Below, one piece after another: positions 21,216 through 33,976 of a stretch of 64,000 bases of DNA. Origin of the DNA: Flabesymbios commensalis (Eukaryota > Annelida > Polychaeta > Terebellida > Flabelligeridae); NCBI GenBank assembly GCA_964017125.1, contig OZ024916.1, forward strand, positions 1,278,107 to 1,342,106, written 5' to 3'. The notes under the pieces are model-generated. The model ran no database searches and had not been told where the DNA came from. It saw only the letters and a list, made by a program, of their open reading frames with translations. A program made the translations under genes and the position numbers. Each line of letters begins with the position of its first letter. Within the stretch, counting starts at the first letter, position 1.

Positions 21216-21523
21216 GGGACGCACCATTAGATATCGGTGTCTAGAAAAAATGTGAAAGAAAGTTTGTCGCCACAAAAGTCAGAAGGTTGTTGAAAATGTG
21301 GACAGAAAAAGTTTGTTGACGGAATTCATGAAAAATATGCGGACCAGAATAAACCGGCAAATGGTAGCGTACAATACGGAAGGCAGACGAAAAAATCTGA
21401 TATTTTCGCTCTTCAACGGAACATTCAAACAAGTTTGTGCATCGTAAAAAAAAGTTTTCTTTTGGATATAAATACAATGCAATCAGCAAAAAGTCCCCCC
21501 TCACATATCTAATGGTGAGTCCC
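21216..21523. mobile_element. MITE with GGGACGCACCATTAGATATC ends, family F
   Basis: The left end is GGGACGCACCATTAGATAT and the right end is ACATATCTAATGGTGAGTCCC minus one position, so the terminal repeats are near-perfect. A second copy lies at 39727-40010 (GGGGCGCACCATTTGATATC ... ATATATCTAATGGTGCGTTCC region), and both share inner words such as AAAAAGTTTGTTG and GACCAGAA. It is about 290-310 bases and non-coding. Confidence 0.75.
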
Positions 21524-21596
21524 TTATCAATCACAAAATTCAGGAAATTTTCAAAAACTATCAAGGACCACAATTCAAACAGCATCAGCACCATTA

Positions 21597-21834
21597 CCCC
21601 TTTAACCGCCGGTGCCGTCCATATTCGTTTTTTACATTTTTTATTAGCACATCACATATCAGCTTTTAAACACATTAAAAATAAAAAGTGACAATAATCA
21701 CAAAATTTGAAATTTGTTGACCTCCATTTTGTCAAATCTGGATGATTTTCACTCACTTGAAGTTGTGGATCGCGTCAGCGAGACACAACTTCAAGTGGGT
21801 AAAATTATAATTGAATAATTTGGCGGCTGAAGGG
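21597..21834. mobile_element. TTAA-type MITE, family B (hairpin family)
   Basis: It begins CCCCTTTAACCGCCGG after ATTA and ends GGCGGCTGAAGGG before TTAA (21835-21838). It contains the CACTTGAAGTTGTG hairpin at 21748-21806. Its length of 238 bases matches the copy at 63328-63569. Confidence 0.7.
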
Positions 21835-21838
21835 TTAA

Positions 21839-22491
21839 TATGAGTAGGTAAGGATTTTATAGTACCACAGCTTTGCACTATAAAATCATCATAGTGGTTT
21901 TTGACAGGACAGTTCTGTCAATAAACAAAAAATATTTCTTATTGACAGAATATCATTTGACCAATCACGCATCTTCTTACATTGTAAGATAATTGTAATT
22001 GTGATAAGTTTAATAATAATTGTCATAATACATAGGTAATAATATATATTTTAGGCTTGAATAGTTTTTGTAGCATTCAAGCCCCTTCAATGTTTTAATG
22101 TAGCTGTACAAGCTCCGAAAGAAATATGATTGTCGCGGATGCCATTTTTTATTCATTGGATTGAGAATTTATTGAAATTATTTAATGCACACATCATACA
22201 ATTTCTTAGATTTATTTTCCACGAAGCATTGCTTTTTATTCTAATGAACTGTTTAATAAAATTTATCGAAACGTTTTTGATTCATATTTATAACGTTTTA
22301 GATTTATTTTCCACAAAACATTTTTCTTCATTCTAATAAAATTTTCAATTCAGTCGTCACAAGCCTACTTGTGGCTGGCCCCAGTTGATTGTCCTGTCAT
22401 CTGCATGTTAAAAAATGATAAGTCAGGTAATTATTATTTTAATTGTCTCGCAAGTGATGGTCCAATAACAGTTCGTTAATTGTTAATATTG
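21839..22491. other. Intergenic, AT-rich, no gene seen
   Basis: No coding pattern or clear transposon ends are visible. Words such as AGATTTATTTTCCACRAARCAT occur twice (about 22208 and 22299), suggesting a small local duplication. Confidence 0.4.
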
Positions 22492-22758
22492 ACCCCAACA
22501 GCGCGGGGATCGACTTTAGACGTCAGAATCTGACAACTTTAAACTCAGAATCTGACGCCTGTAGGCAATCTGACGTCTAAAGTCGATCTCTTCACTGTAA
22601 GAATTGGGGCCTAAACAATTTCTAATGGTCATAGACCCATAACATATATAGGTATTCAAATGAAGTGGAAAAAGCTAACTAAGACATTTATGATGCTTTC
22701 AAATTAAAAACCCCTTTGGTTTCCATAGCTTATACAAAAACTTATTTTAGAGCTTTAA

Positions 22759-22958
22759 CCCTTTCAAGCCTGAATTTACCATTGCCATGGATTGTGGATG
22801 ATGATGATGATGTGGTTTAAAAATTAGAGAAAATTGCCATGTACTGGTAAGCCAGTTTCATGGAAATTTTTTGTTCTAAAACTCTTGGTTGTAGGAAAAT
22901 TAAGTTTGTTTTCAGGGATGTAAAATGATGCTTTAATGCATCGTGAGGGCTTAAAGAG
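22759..22958. mobile_element. TTAA-flanked MITE, family C, copy 2
   Basis: TTAA at 22755-22758 and 22959-22962 brackets CCCTTTCAAGCCTGAATTTA ... GCATCGTGAGGGCTTAAAGAG. It is the reverse orientation of 13601-13850. It abuts a family-A element (from about 22492) on its left. Confidence 0.75.
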
Positions 22959-23178
22959 TTAAAAGGCTTATGAGGACACAGATTATTCTTCTATTGATAC
23001 AAATTATTTCCAGCCACATTCAATATAAGCAACCCAGCAGACACAAGACCTTGTATCAATGTTGGCTTAGCGCTGGTCCACCGTCTACGACGTTGGTTCA
23101 ACGTTAAACCAACATTGATTCAACGTTCTTGTATCATGAATAGTTTGATTGGATGTTAATGTCAATAATAATTTGACA

Positions 23179-24108
23179 TAGGGTAAGATGGGGTAATATG
23201 AGCATAGTAGGTGATATGAGCACTGGCTGTAATTTTCTCAATAACAACGGAAATTAAGTAAAATTTGGTTTGTAATATAGTCATGACACGGACATAAACT
23301 CATTTAATTTTTTAAAAGATTTTTGAAAAAGTAGTCCAATTATGACAAAATGAAGTTTTTGGGCTGTTTAACTATAAAAATACAATTACATTTGATTTGT
23401 TCGTACGTCCACTAATCACAAGATATCATGAAAGTAATGTGGGTGAGTGCTAACCATAGTGGCTCTTGGCGAGAGAAGGGACGATAATAAAGTGATTTAG
23501 CATTTTCTGGACCCCATTAGGCTTGTTACCACCCCTTTCTACTGGGGTAATATGAACATCCTGTTTCAATCTATTAAGAGCATGGTGTACATAATACCCC
23601 CATTGCAATATATTTATACAAACAATTAGGATGCTCATAATACCCTAAACGTATTATACAGTGAAATGTGAGGAAACCATTTCAACCACTTATAATTAAT
23701 GAAACAAAATTATCTCTGCTTCAATGGCATTTGGGTCATATCAAGGTACATGAGTGCCACTTCTATTTGGTAAACTACTCATAAAATAAACATTTTGGCG
23801 AATGTCTTTTTTTATGGCAAAGTGCTCATATTATTACCCCATTGGAAAATGGTAATTAATTACGCAAGCTCATATCCCCCCACAACACATGCTCATATTT
23901 GCCACACGCATGGGTAATATGAGCATGTTTTCAAAATTCTGTTTTTTTAATAATTATTCAATTATATTTAAGTTAAGTTAATAAATATTATGAATTACTA
24001 ATAATTGTAGTAATCACATAATTGTACAAACATTCGATCAAATCAAATTTGATTTTTTTCCCATCATTTATTTGCCCAAAATAGGCAATTATACCCCTAT
24101 TTACCCTA
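23179..24108. mobile_element. Non-autonomous DNA transposon with GGGTAATATGAGCA subterminal motifs
   Basis: Terminal inverted repeats are TAGGGTAAGATGGGGTA and its complement TACCCCTATTTACCCTA. The motif GGGTAATATGAGCA or a close variant occurs about eight times in both orientations (near 23191, 23212, 23543, 23632, 23823, 23869, 23890, 23910). There is no transposase frame and I could not identify a target duplication. Confidence 0.7.
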
Positions 24109-25937
24109 ATTATAAGCCCATAATAATTTATATGAATGATATGTGTATCACAGTCAGAAACGTATATGCATTTGTGGTAGGCCTATATAGCATTGCAGTA
24201 TAAAACTTTTATATAAAGCATACGCTTCTGCAAAAAAGTGTTCTGTGCTTTTGTGTGATTACAAAATGTATTCAATAATGTCACATAAGCAACACTGCAT
24301 TATCTGTCCCAGGCTGATGATGAACGCACACAGAACAGAATCAATAGTCCATTAACCATTATTGGTCACCATTCAATTACTGGGGAAGGGAGAGTTTTTA
24401 ATTGGATAAATTATTGATTTCACTTCCTATCTGCAGAACTATATTTTTTCACACTCTGCCGCAAGCAAAATGTTGATGTTATTTTCTCAGATTTTTTTCT
24501 TTCTGCAAAGTTGTATCCTAAACTTAGGCCTAATATTGATCTAGAGGTTGAGGAGCCGAGTTAAGCGAGGCTTCACAAATTTAGGGTCATTTGATGATAT
24601 ACCGAGCCAAGCAAGGCTCATATTAAATATTTATTATTTTTTTCACGAACATTTAATCTGATAAAATTTACATTAAAAGTCCCACAGTTCCCCCCCCCCC
24701 CTGGTTATTGAAGGGTGCCCCCCTTACAACGCCGAAATATTTCTGAATACACCATGAGACATTTTTTCAATTTGAAATCATCTATATCTTATTTTATATT
24801 AGTTAGCTCTTACCGCCTTATTTGAAAAGGGCATACCTATTTTATGGGTTCTGCCTATATATATAATTATATATTTGATTATGATTATTGCTTCGTGTGT
24901 TTGTTCAGCCCTGGCATAAGAACGATTTTTACAAATATATTTGCATTTAAGAGCCCATCGACTAGCATACGTTCCTACTTGCGTAATCCAAATTTTGTGA
25001 AATAAATGAGGAATTTTTTTTTTTTTTCTAATAAATATGTTTATGGTTTTTAAATATGTTTATCTAGGCCTACACCAAAGATTTTAATATATATATTAGT
25101 CCACTATTTCTATTGTATTTTCGCCCAGTGTGAAGAAAAATGAATGTTTGACATATATTTTTTATTGTAGGCCTAGGTGATAAGCACAATTTTTGCTTTA
25201 GGAATACTTTTTATTAGATTTCAAATTTCACAGCATTTTAAATACAATAATTCCATTTGTGCCTGTAGGTTATCCTCAAATTCTGAAAAAAAAAATATTT
25301 AAAGTTGTCAGCAAAGAGGAGTTACACAAATTAGGTATATATGTCTTCTAACTAAAATCATATATATACAGATTAACCCTTTTCCTGCTAAGTTACTTAT
25401 TTAAATTTTCACCCACTTGAATTTGTGTGTCGCTACCGCGACCCACAACTTCAAGTGGCAGAAAATTAAGCCTACTCATATTTGTTTGATTTGGGCAAAA
25501 ATATTAGCCAATCTTTATGTTTAGACACACATTTCATTTCCGATAACAGTGATTTTGATCGGTTTATAAAACGACAATAGATCATGCTCATCTCACACTG
25601 ACCGAGTGCTGTATAAACGAGATATGCCCATGTGATTAAAAATAATTCACAAGCCAATATAGAGGATAAAGAACAGAAAATTTGAATAAAAGTATGAATT
25701 ATGATGCATTAAATTTTACAAAAATTATGCAATTTCCAACTTCCAATTGACGAAAAGTATGCCTGTATTTATTATAATGAAAATCCGGGTCTCAATGATG
25801 TATTAATTATTTGTTAGCCTGAGTAGGTACCACACACTATTTTATTGCTTTTTATTTAGTTTGAAACTTGCTCTTAACTATATATGCGGGTTCAGTTTAG
25901 GTTTAGAACATGATATTATTATTTGTCTCTGTTCTAG
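24109..25937. other. Upstream flank or first intron of the SDR-like gene
   Basis: This is AT-rich sequence with one family-B hairpin at 25407-25469, which follows TTAACCCTTTTCCTGC at 25376. A C11 tract lies near 24690. The short first coding exon expected for the SDR-like gene should lie here or further left but was not recognised. The acceptor TGTTCTAG ends at 25937. Confidence 0.4.
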
Positions 25938-26191
25938 TTGTGGTTGTTACCGGAGCGACAGGGTTTATTGCGACTCATGTGATAAACCAATTACAGCGAG
26001 CAGGGCATCGAGTGAGAGGAACAGCTTGCAAATTAAGCAGTGCGGACAAACTTAGGAACCTTTGTCCTGGTGCTAAATATCCTGTGGAATTTGTGGAGGC
26101 AGATTTGGAGAAATCAGAAACATGGGACAGGTGTGTTTTAAAACCTGCAGTTTTGATGTATTTTAACACTCGAAGCACCATGGTGAATTAA

Positions 26192-26399
26192 CCCTTTCAA
26201 GCCTGAATTTACCATTGTCATCTTCATCCACTACCAGCCGCTAATTGCTGTCGCAATGCTCGACTTGTAGATTGATGAAGGTGGCTTTAAGTGGTTGGCA
26301 AATGAAGAAATATATATATATTATGCTAAAACAGTTCCATGCAAATTTTGTGTGAAATTAGGTCATTCATAAAGAGATGCATCGCCATGCTTTAATTGG
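26192..26399. mobile_element. TTAA-flanked MITE, family C, copy 3
   Basis: TTAA at 26188-26191 and 26400-26403 brackets a 208-base element that begins CCCTTTCAAGCCTGAATTTA and ends GCATCGCCATGCTTTAATTGG. The inner hairpin around TCATCTTCATCCACTAC is partly decayed. Confidence 0.72.
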
Positions 26400-26732
26400 T
26401 TAAAGCCATAAAATACTGTGTTGCCGCACGGTATTTTCAAATTCAAATTCGACATTTAACACTTAGATCTCGGAACTACTAGATTAAAATATTAAGTCAC
26501 TTATAGTTGTGTCTCGCTACAGTGACCCACAACTTTAAATCACTAAAAATTACTTGCTTTTTTGAAATCACTGATTTAGGACGTATGTGCTAGTAAAAAC
26601 ACAGAAAGATTACTGGTGGACACCATTTAAAAAAATTATAATGTAAATATTGTCATTTTTTACTTTTATTTGAGAAATCAGTTCATCTTCATTCACTTTA
26701 TGAGCTAGGAATTGTGGCATCTGGAAGTGAAG

Positions 26733-27144
26733 CAGGGTTCCCAAGGTCATGGGAAATTATGGAAAACCATGGAAAATGAAAAAATAAAATCCAGGCCTGG
26801 AAGAGTCATGGAAATTGAAAGTTTGGCAAAAAGTCTTAGAATTTTGAATTTTCACAAATCTCTTTCGCATTTATTTTGAGAAAAATACGTTGATTGGATA
26901 TACTCTTGACACACTATCTGTAAACTATTTTACATGGTACATGTGTAGTGGGAGGGGTCGTCCGACCGCCTTGACACCCACTGGGTACGGGTATGCTTTA
27001 TAAAGTGGTTATAGGTTGGGTCGTTGTAGGCTGTATATTTTTATATTTGGTTAGTTTCAAAGTCATGGAATTCTAAAAAAAATAGTCATGAAAAGTCAAG
27101 GAAAAGGCATGGAATTTCATTTCCGGATCTCTGTGGGAACCCTG
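26733..27144. mobile_element. CAGGGTTCCCA...TGGGAACCCTG element with 5-bp TSD
   Basis: Terminal repeats are CAGGGTTCCCA and TGGGAACCCTG, and the five bases TGAAG flank both ends (26728-26732 and 27145-27149). Near-palindromic words ATGGAAAACCATGG and repeated TCATGGAA lie near the ends. The termini resemble hAT elements, but hAT normally duplicates 8 bases. It is non-coding. Confidence 0.75.
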
Positions 27145-28014
27145 TGAAGGGGAATGAAGGTAAACCACCGGGTGTTTAACTGTTAGGAAGGTTGAATTTT
27201 ATTGATGTAGAATCAGGGACGGGAGAGAAACCTCCGTCCCACTGCCTGTCTAAAGCCAGTACTAGGGTTAGAGACAGAGAGGGGGATACCCGGGCAACAG
27301 GTCCAGTCGGGCTAGGTAAAAAATCACCATTGAACTAATCAACCAATGAAACTGATCAACTGATGAAGATGTATGTTAGATCTGATATTTTGAATAAATA
27401 AGAGGGAGGACATGACTAGAGGAGAGCAGATGATGTCGACTACAGTTGACTATAGTATTGTTTTTCCATGTTCTAATTGTCTTGCCTATTGTCTTGCCTA
27501 TTGTGTCTTTTATACACTTAATCTGTTTATCACAGTAAGAGAACAAAGGAGTATTAATTGCTTTAATCTGTTTCAATTATTAATTTAACCGAATAATAAT
27601 GTTTTCATTTGGTGGTTGAAATGACTCCAAGCAATATCACTCAACTCAGGTGTTGACAGATGGCCGTGATCAAATCTAACACATTTTACTGTGTATAGCA
27701 CCGTGCATGTCATTACTCGGGCGGGTGGCTTACTGCTCCGACTTTCATGTTGCCGGAGGTGCGACTATTGTCTTCCTGTTATTGTAGGGCTTTGCTTACT
27801 GTTTTTTTCACAATGGTAAACCATTCAACGCTCAAATAGGTGTTGACACTTCCTGCTAACCGAAACACAAGGTATTCACGGCTTAGAGTATAGGCCTAAT
27901 CTATGAAATTGATGTCTTCAAACATTTCGGTACTGATATCTACATCAGACATATTGAAGGTCAAATTAATTAATCTTTATCGGCTTAACTAGCGGCTATA
28001 TACACACGAAATTA

Positions 28015-29740
28015 AACATTGTGCCAATCAGGCCTATGACTGAACATTGTTTCAATGTGCGAGACGTTGGCTTTGACCCAAAAAACATTCACCCAATGTT
28101 AGTACAGTGTGAACCCATAGTCTCAGACACTGGCCCAACATTGTACCAACATTGGGTGAACGTCTCGTGTTTGCTGGGCCGTATCATATTACTGCCGTCA
28201 AGAAGTGTTATGTAGAACGAGCGGTTCCTCCTTTGTTGGGGGTACGGTGTCAGAGGCAGTGGCCCAGCATTAAACCAATGTTCACATTGTGAGCATGTGT
28301 TTGCCGGGTTTTAATTTGCTCATTAGCCCCCCTCACTAATCCCTTACACGTTAGGTGCATTGAGCCAGCGTTGGGGAAATGTTCTGAAAAGGACATAAGC
28401 AATGCCACAATCACTATACAAAGAAGTGGCGTTCACACAATTAGCGTGACTGACCGTGACAGAACAATGAGATGCTTACGTCATGCATTGATTTAATCCT
28501 TTCGTCACCAAGATTTGATGACTGAGGCGGACAACGTGACGGAACAACGGGACACTTATTCATTGATTTAACCTTTTCGCCCCCGAAATTTGATGATGGA
28601 GGTGGACATCGGAATGACGGAACATAGAAGCAAAAATACATTGGGCAGATCCGTTCCCATCAAAACCAAGACGGATGTAGAAGAAGACGGAACATCGGAG
28701 GACGGATCTCCGAGGCCTGTCTGTATACCCAGGTTTTAAAAATTAAATATGTCTCAAATCTGTGATAATCATATACATTTCAACCTAGATTTTGCAAATT
28801 AAACTAATTTTTGTGGGTGGGACCTTATTGTCTTGTTCAGAACAAAGATTTGGGACAAAAAGTGACGTCACTCCATTCATAAAACCAGCATCCAGGAGCA
28901 TTTCATTCATTATTTGGGCCTTTCCGGGGGTCGCATCAAATATTCCTGATACAGTACAGAGCAACTTCACAATGGTTTCACATCTTACTGTATGGACTTT
29001 TGAAATGGTCCCTTATTATCCATAGTAGCCTAGACCCTTGCCATATTTGGTTATTTGTGAGAGGCTGGGTGATCATGAATATTAATTAGCCTTGGAGAAT
29101 GAGGTCAGCACCTCTACAGTCTGACCAAGCTCTCCACAAGCCCACAATCCCAGCAGACACGAGTCGTTGATCCAATGATGGCCGCTGCTGAAGATGCTGT
29201 GCCAACATTTAAACAGCATAAGGTCAATCGTTTGTAAACATATCCTATTGTTAAGGAGCTCACCAGTCACTGAATACATACCCAGCAACTATGATGCGTT
29301 GACCCGATGCTGATACAATGTTAGGCCAATGTCACAGACAATGGGCAAACATTAAATCACGTTGCGAGTCTGTTGGATAAGTCTTAACAAGCATGGGACA
29401 TTGATGCAATGTTGGTTTAATGTTGGCTTACTGCATGCGACGCTGGGGCAACTTTAAGCCAGCATTGGTTTAATTTCTCTGTCAGCTGGGACGTAGACTA
29501 CATTATTATAGGCCACACACCACATGCTCCAAGCAGTCTCTACTGCCAGACTGCTGTGTATCCCATGTTTAATGTTGGGCCAGCGTTGTAGACGCTGGGC
29601 CAGCGTTCACACATTAACACAGGGAAAATGTGCTGTGTTTGCTATGCTATAGCAGACTCAATGTTATTATAGGCCTAATACTGGGCCAGCGTCGCAGACG
29701 TTGGACCAACTTTAAGCCAGTATCAAAAGAATTGCCGTGG
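28015..29740. repeat. Cluster of CCCAGCA-family palindromic MITE pieces
   Basis: Repeated modules such as ACATTGGGTGAACG, GGGCCAGCGTTGTAGACG and CCAGCAGACACGAG occur many times in both orientations, with recognisable ends at 29150 (CCCAGCAGACAC) and 28165-28178 (GTGTTTGCTGGG). Several copies seem inserted into or next to one another, so single boundaries are uncertain. Confidence 0.6.
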
Positions 29741-29978
29741 TAATCTGATAATATCACAAGAGAAAGTCACTTGCGGGATGACACAATCATCATGTATTGA
29801 ACCTTCACATAGCAGGGTTGCCTACATCATGTAGGGCATATAAGAGGTGATAATAATAGCCTTTGGCCACTAGGGCTATCTGTTTATCGTGAATTTTCAA
29901 CCCAATCACAATGGGATACAATGAAAATGTGGCTAGGTCAGACAGCTATCGCAGCCAACTGCATATTAGGCCTATATC

Positions 29979-31687
29979 CAGGGGCGTATCCAGGGGGGTG
30001 CTCAGGGTGCTCGAGCACCCCTCTTAATTTCCAGAGTGGTGATTTTCCAACCAATAATTGTACATACAATTAATCCACCATTCTCCGACATGTTGGTTCC
30101 AGCCCTCTCCACACCTAAATATATACCCCTCCCATTTAAAGGTGTCTGGGATGCATCATTGGCGCCATTAACATAGTAAAGACTCAGATTAGACAATGAA
30201 CTGGGCGAGTGATAGCCACATCGTCCCTATGTGGCGACAGAAGCAAAATCTTTCCAATGCAAATCTTTAAAATTTGACCATTCAGAGCACCTAAAAGTAG
30301 GAATTTGTTGCGACTGGTCTCTTATTCTCCTGTCCATCCTTTACTACTGTGAGATTTTTCAAACATTCATTATTTTTTTTTGAAAAGAAACAGAATAAAA
30401 TATATCAGCTTTGTGTTAGTCCTGGCCAATAATTGAAACGTTGAGCGAGACTTGAAACAAAGTTATGGAAAATAAATATGCTAAGATTGATGATAATTAT
30501 CATAGAATACCTTGAAACAACGTTGTTCCAAAGCAGATATGCTAAGATGGATAGTAATTATCATAGACTATACCATACCCTATGATAATTATAACACACC
30601 ACAAGCACAATACACAGTACGCTATGGGGATCGCTTGAAACGGACAACGATTTAAGAGTTGGGCGTGCTGCTCTCCCAAGCAATTGACGCTGCATAAAAT
30701 AAAATAATAAGGACCACGGGATAAAGATTATTCCTCAATTACCATGAATCTTTCACCTGGGTGATGGCGAATTAATTTCTCAAGAGATATCATCTCTGAG
30801 ACTCAGTGTTGAGAACAAGTGGATAAAAAACTGGGTCGCTTTTTCAATTTCCAAAATTTAATCGTTTTAGGACCTATTTAAAATCGTCGTATTTTTTCAG
30901 TGCTATATATAGACCTCAAGTATAACCACTGACACGAAATAATTCAGATACAGCTGGGACTCTTTTTTACCAGAGACCAAATCAATGATAATAACTAAAA
31001 ATTGGCAGTAAAGTTGTTTTAAAAATGTGGAACTACAACCAATACTAACAGAAAAATCTGATATAGGCCTTACTGATGATGAACTGGAATATAACATTTG
31101 CATTAAAAATATTCAGCCATAGGGGAGGGTTGCAAATTAGTAAAGGTGAATATAAAACAAATATCCCAGGAATTTTAAGTGATCATTAGTGAACGTTGTA
31201 AGCATTTTAATGGTCCACAACTTTTTTCAATGACATGTTATCACTTTTAATAGATGAATGTTGTAATTAGGCCCTACATAATCGCATAATCGGCATTCCA
31301 CAAACAAGGTTGCATAAATATTATCACAATGAGGGTGACCTAACGTTTGATTGGTATTATTGTTGCTCCACCGTCTGCTACGCTGGCCAAACATTAACAC
31401 AGCATTGGATAGACAGCTGTTTATTTTCATCTAGCTCATTTGATATGCCTGGTAATTCGCACTCGCTATTAAATGAGCTAATGATCATTTTTATGGGGGT
31501 TTTTTCCATTGTGTGGTTGTGTTAGCTTAAATAGTTGGACTAGTAGATACCACGAAATTGCACTATTGGATGTTTATTTGTTTCATAATTTTGCGGAGGC
31601 ATGCCCCCTATAGGCCCCTGCTGTTGATTGGTTTCTTGGAAATCTAAGCACCCCCCCCCCTTTAATTTATTTCTGGATACGCCACTG
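29979..31687. mobile_element. 1.7-kb non-autonomous CAG...CTG transposon with 5-bp TSD, family E copy 1
   Basis: The ends are CAGGGGCGTATCCAGG and TTTCTGGATACGCCACTG. ATATC flanks both sides (29974-29978 and 31688-31692). The interior includes a GGTGCTCGAGCACC palindrome near the left end and no open frame longer than about 70 codons. An inverted copy lies at 43555-46471. A CCCAGCA-family fragment appears inside both copies (near 31360-31440 and 43860-43930), so it predates their spread. Confidence 0.85.
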
Positions 31688-31894
31688 ATATCTTAGTCTT
31701 AGGCGAATAGACTGCAATATAACCAGAAAACACGAGATGTCGACCTAATGACGGGTTATGGTTGGTTTAATGACTGCCACGCTGACCCAACCTTAAACCT
31801 TAAATGCCAACATGATCATCATTTTACCGACGTACTGGGAGATGCGTCTAATGTAGGCAAAATGTTGTTGATTTTATTAAACCCATTAGGGGCC

Positions 31895-32255
31895 TACCAG
31901 CTGAATATATTTGGCAGAATCGCGAAGCAGACCATAAAATCTTTAAAAAAATCGCTGATTTTATTTTGGCTTCCTCATATGACCGCTATGATGTAAACAT
32001 GTCCATAGACTAGAACTAGATATAGAGACAAAATTCCAGATTTCTTATTTCGGACATGCATGTCCAAAATAAAAAATAGTATACAGGAATTTCGTCTCTA
32101 TATCTCTCTTAACTGGTAAATGCACAGCACAAAAATTTAAACTTTTGCAGTTCTAGAATATAGACGTGTTTACAACATGAATATGGTCATATTAAGAAAC
32201 CAAAACTAAATCACTGATGTTAATGATTTTAGCCTGATTGGATCGCTTTAAATGG
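31895..32255. mobile_element. Foldback element, family G, copy 2
   Basis: It shares with 17645-17990 the words TGATTTTATTTTGGCTTC, GTCCATAGACTAGAAC, TTCGTCTCTATATC and TTTGCAGTTCTAG in the same order. The arms are less well preserved than in copy 1. Confidence 0.7.
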
Positions 32256-33184
32256 CTTCGACAAAAATCCGCCAATATAAGATTCAATCAACAATGGCCT
32301 TGGTAATTGAGCTTAGTAATTCTCGAGACATCATCATCATTATCGTCATAATAGTCAACATTTTGAGAAAATATGCGTTCTTTTGTCATTCAATATATAC
32401 CGATGATTTAACAGTTGTCCGGTAGGTGGGCCTACTATGAAAATTGCGTTATTTACCAATATTTCTTCGGCTATTTTCCATTTAGTTCAGCTGCAAGTTT
32501 TTTCATCTGGCTTAAACTTTGGCTACTAGGCCTGCTTTTTTATCACCCCACTTTATCACCCCAGATTATCACCCAGATACCAAAAATAGCCAGAATCCAC
32601 ATGATGGTATAGTGCATATATTTTCTGTAACGTTGACCCAACATTGGCTGAACCAACATGATCGGTTGGATGCCTGATTTTAATGACTTGGGGGGGGGGG
32701 GATCGCCGACGTTTTATAAAACTATACCTCACTGCGCAACCTACGAAAAAACGACCGGTCGCGAATGAGGCTGTTGATCCAATGTAATTTCAATATAGCC
32801 TAATATTATGCTCTACTGTTAAACACCCAAAACATCATGAAAATAAAACTAAATCTTACTACAAAAGATATAACCATGAATATTTATAATCCAAGCTGTT
32901 TCGGGTGTCTGTTTTGTAATTCGGGATGAGCCCTATGGACGTGCAAACCCTACCCTAACAGTAGGGCCTACTATTCGGCTAATTGCAATATTGATCCACT
33001 GTGTACAACACTGGCCCGTCATTGAACCAACATTGGCTCAACGCCTCGTCTTTGTATTGAAATGGTTACATAGGCCAATCCCTCAGCCCCAAACACATGA
33101 GGCCTTTGGCCCTAGTTAGTCACTTGAAGTTGTAGATCACGGTAGCGAGACACAACTTTAAGTGGCTGAAAATTTAAATTTCTT

Positions 33185-33420
33185 GGCGCAGTGCTCTAAT
33201 GGTTAAGCAGAGTACTAAGTAGTATGCATGATAAGCCGCGAGCAGGAGAGTTAACCTATCACATCAGCTAGTAACGTCCTTCATCCTGTCATCTGAAATG
33301 AAGGACGTCTTTGGTATTAATTCCGTGCTGGAGTAACAGCTCCAGGGACCTGAATAAGAGCATAGTCGGGTGCATTGCAAGACTCTGGGAGCAAAATGGA
33401 TCTTTTAATTGACCTGTCCA
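33185..33420 (+). mobile_element. Possible tRNA-derived SINE fragment
   Basis: TTGGCGCAGTGCTCTAATGG followed by TTAAGC resembles a tRNA A box, and GAGAGTTAACC about 55 bases later could be a decayed B box. The downstream part (GTGCATTGCAAGACTCTGG) has no recognised relative here. This is a weak call. Confidence 0.3.
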
Positions 33421-33976
33421 TCAACAGATTTTGATTACAAAATTTATTTTTTCACACTGATAGAAATGTTTAATGACCTTAGTTATGTTATTCAGAGAAA
33501 AAATTATCAGATCATGAACTCTGTGAAATGCTATGCAATCCTAAATTAGCAAATCGATGATAAATCGATGATAAAAAATGTAATTATATACTTTATTTAT
33601 TGTATTTAGCTGGAGTTAAGTATTGAAGGAGAATTTCACTAATCGATAATTTTCAAGGAAAGATAGTTTTTAACAAACAATTTGAAGATTAACCACCTAT
33701 GAAAACAATATTTTCTATTTGAATATCTGGAATAATATGTTATTAAAAGAGATATATCATATAGGCCTACATAAGTTCTATGTTCTGTTTTTGACAGTGC
33801 CATTGCAGGCAGCACATATGTCATACATATGGCGAGTCCTTTTCCTGCCGAGAATCCCAAAGACGCAGATGTGCTTGTCAAACCGGCCGTCAACGGTGTC
33901 AAAGCTGTATTCGCTGCAAGTCACAGAGCTAGGATTAAGCGGCTTGTGTTTACAAGCTCTACAGTGTCAGTAGTTG

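Larger units (their letters stand above)
26131..33797 (+). other. Large intron of the SDR-like gene, full of transposons
   Basis: The donor is GTGTGT at 26131 and the acceptor TTTTTGACAG ends at 33797. It includes a C-family MITE (26192-26399), a family-B hairpin, a CAGGGTTCCCA element (26733-27144), a cluster of CCCAGCA-family pieces (28015-29740), a 1.7-kb CAG...CTG element (29979-31687), a foldback (31895-32255) and a possible SINE (33185-33420). Between 27145 and 28010 I see nothing. A two-unit repeat with CGGACAACGTGACGGAACAA lies at 28480-28630. Confidence 0.75.

Noticed and set aside
21241-21594. 117-codon minus-strand ORF
   Set aside because: Falls inside MITE family F and its flank; a parallel frame occurs in the other copy at 39628-39972, so it is transposon-internal.
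28785-28970. Minus-strand frame with exon-like borders (KLLCTVSGIFDATPGKAQ...)
   Set aside because: Part of it (TTTGGGACAAAAAGTGACGT) recurs near 38690 in non-coding sequence, so it looks like a dispersed repeat. No homologue is recognised.
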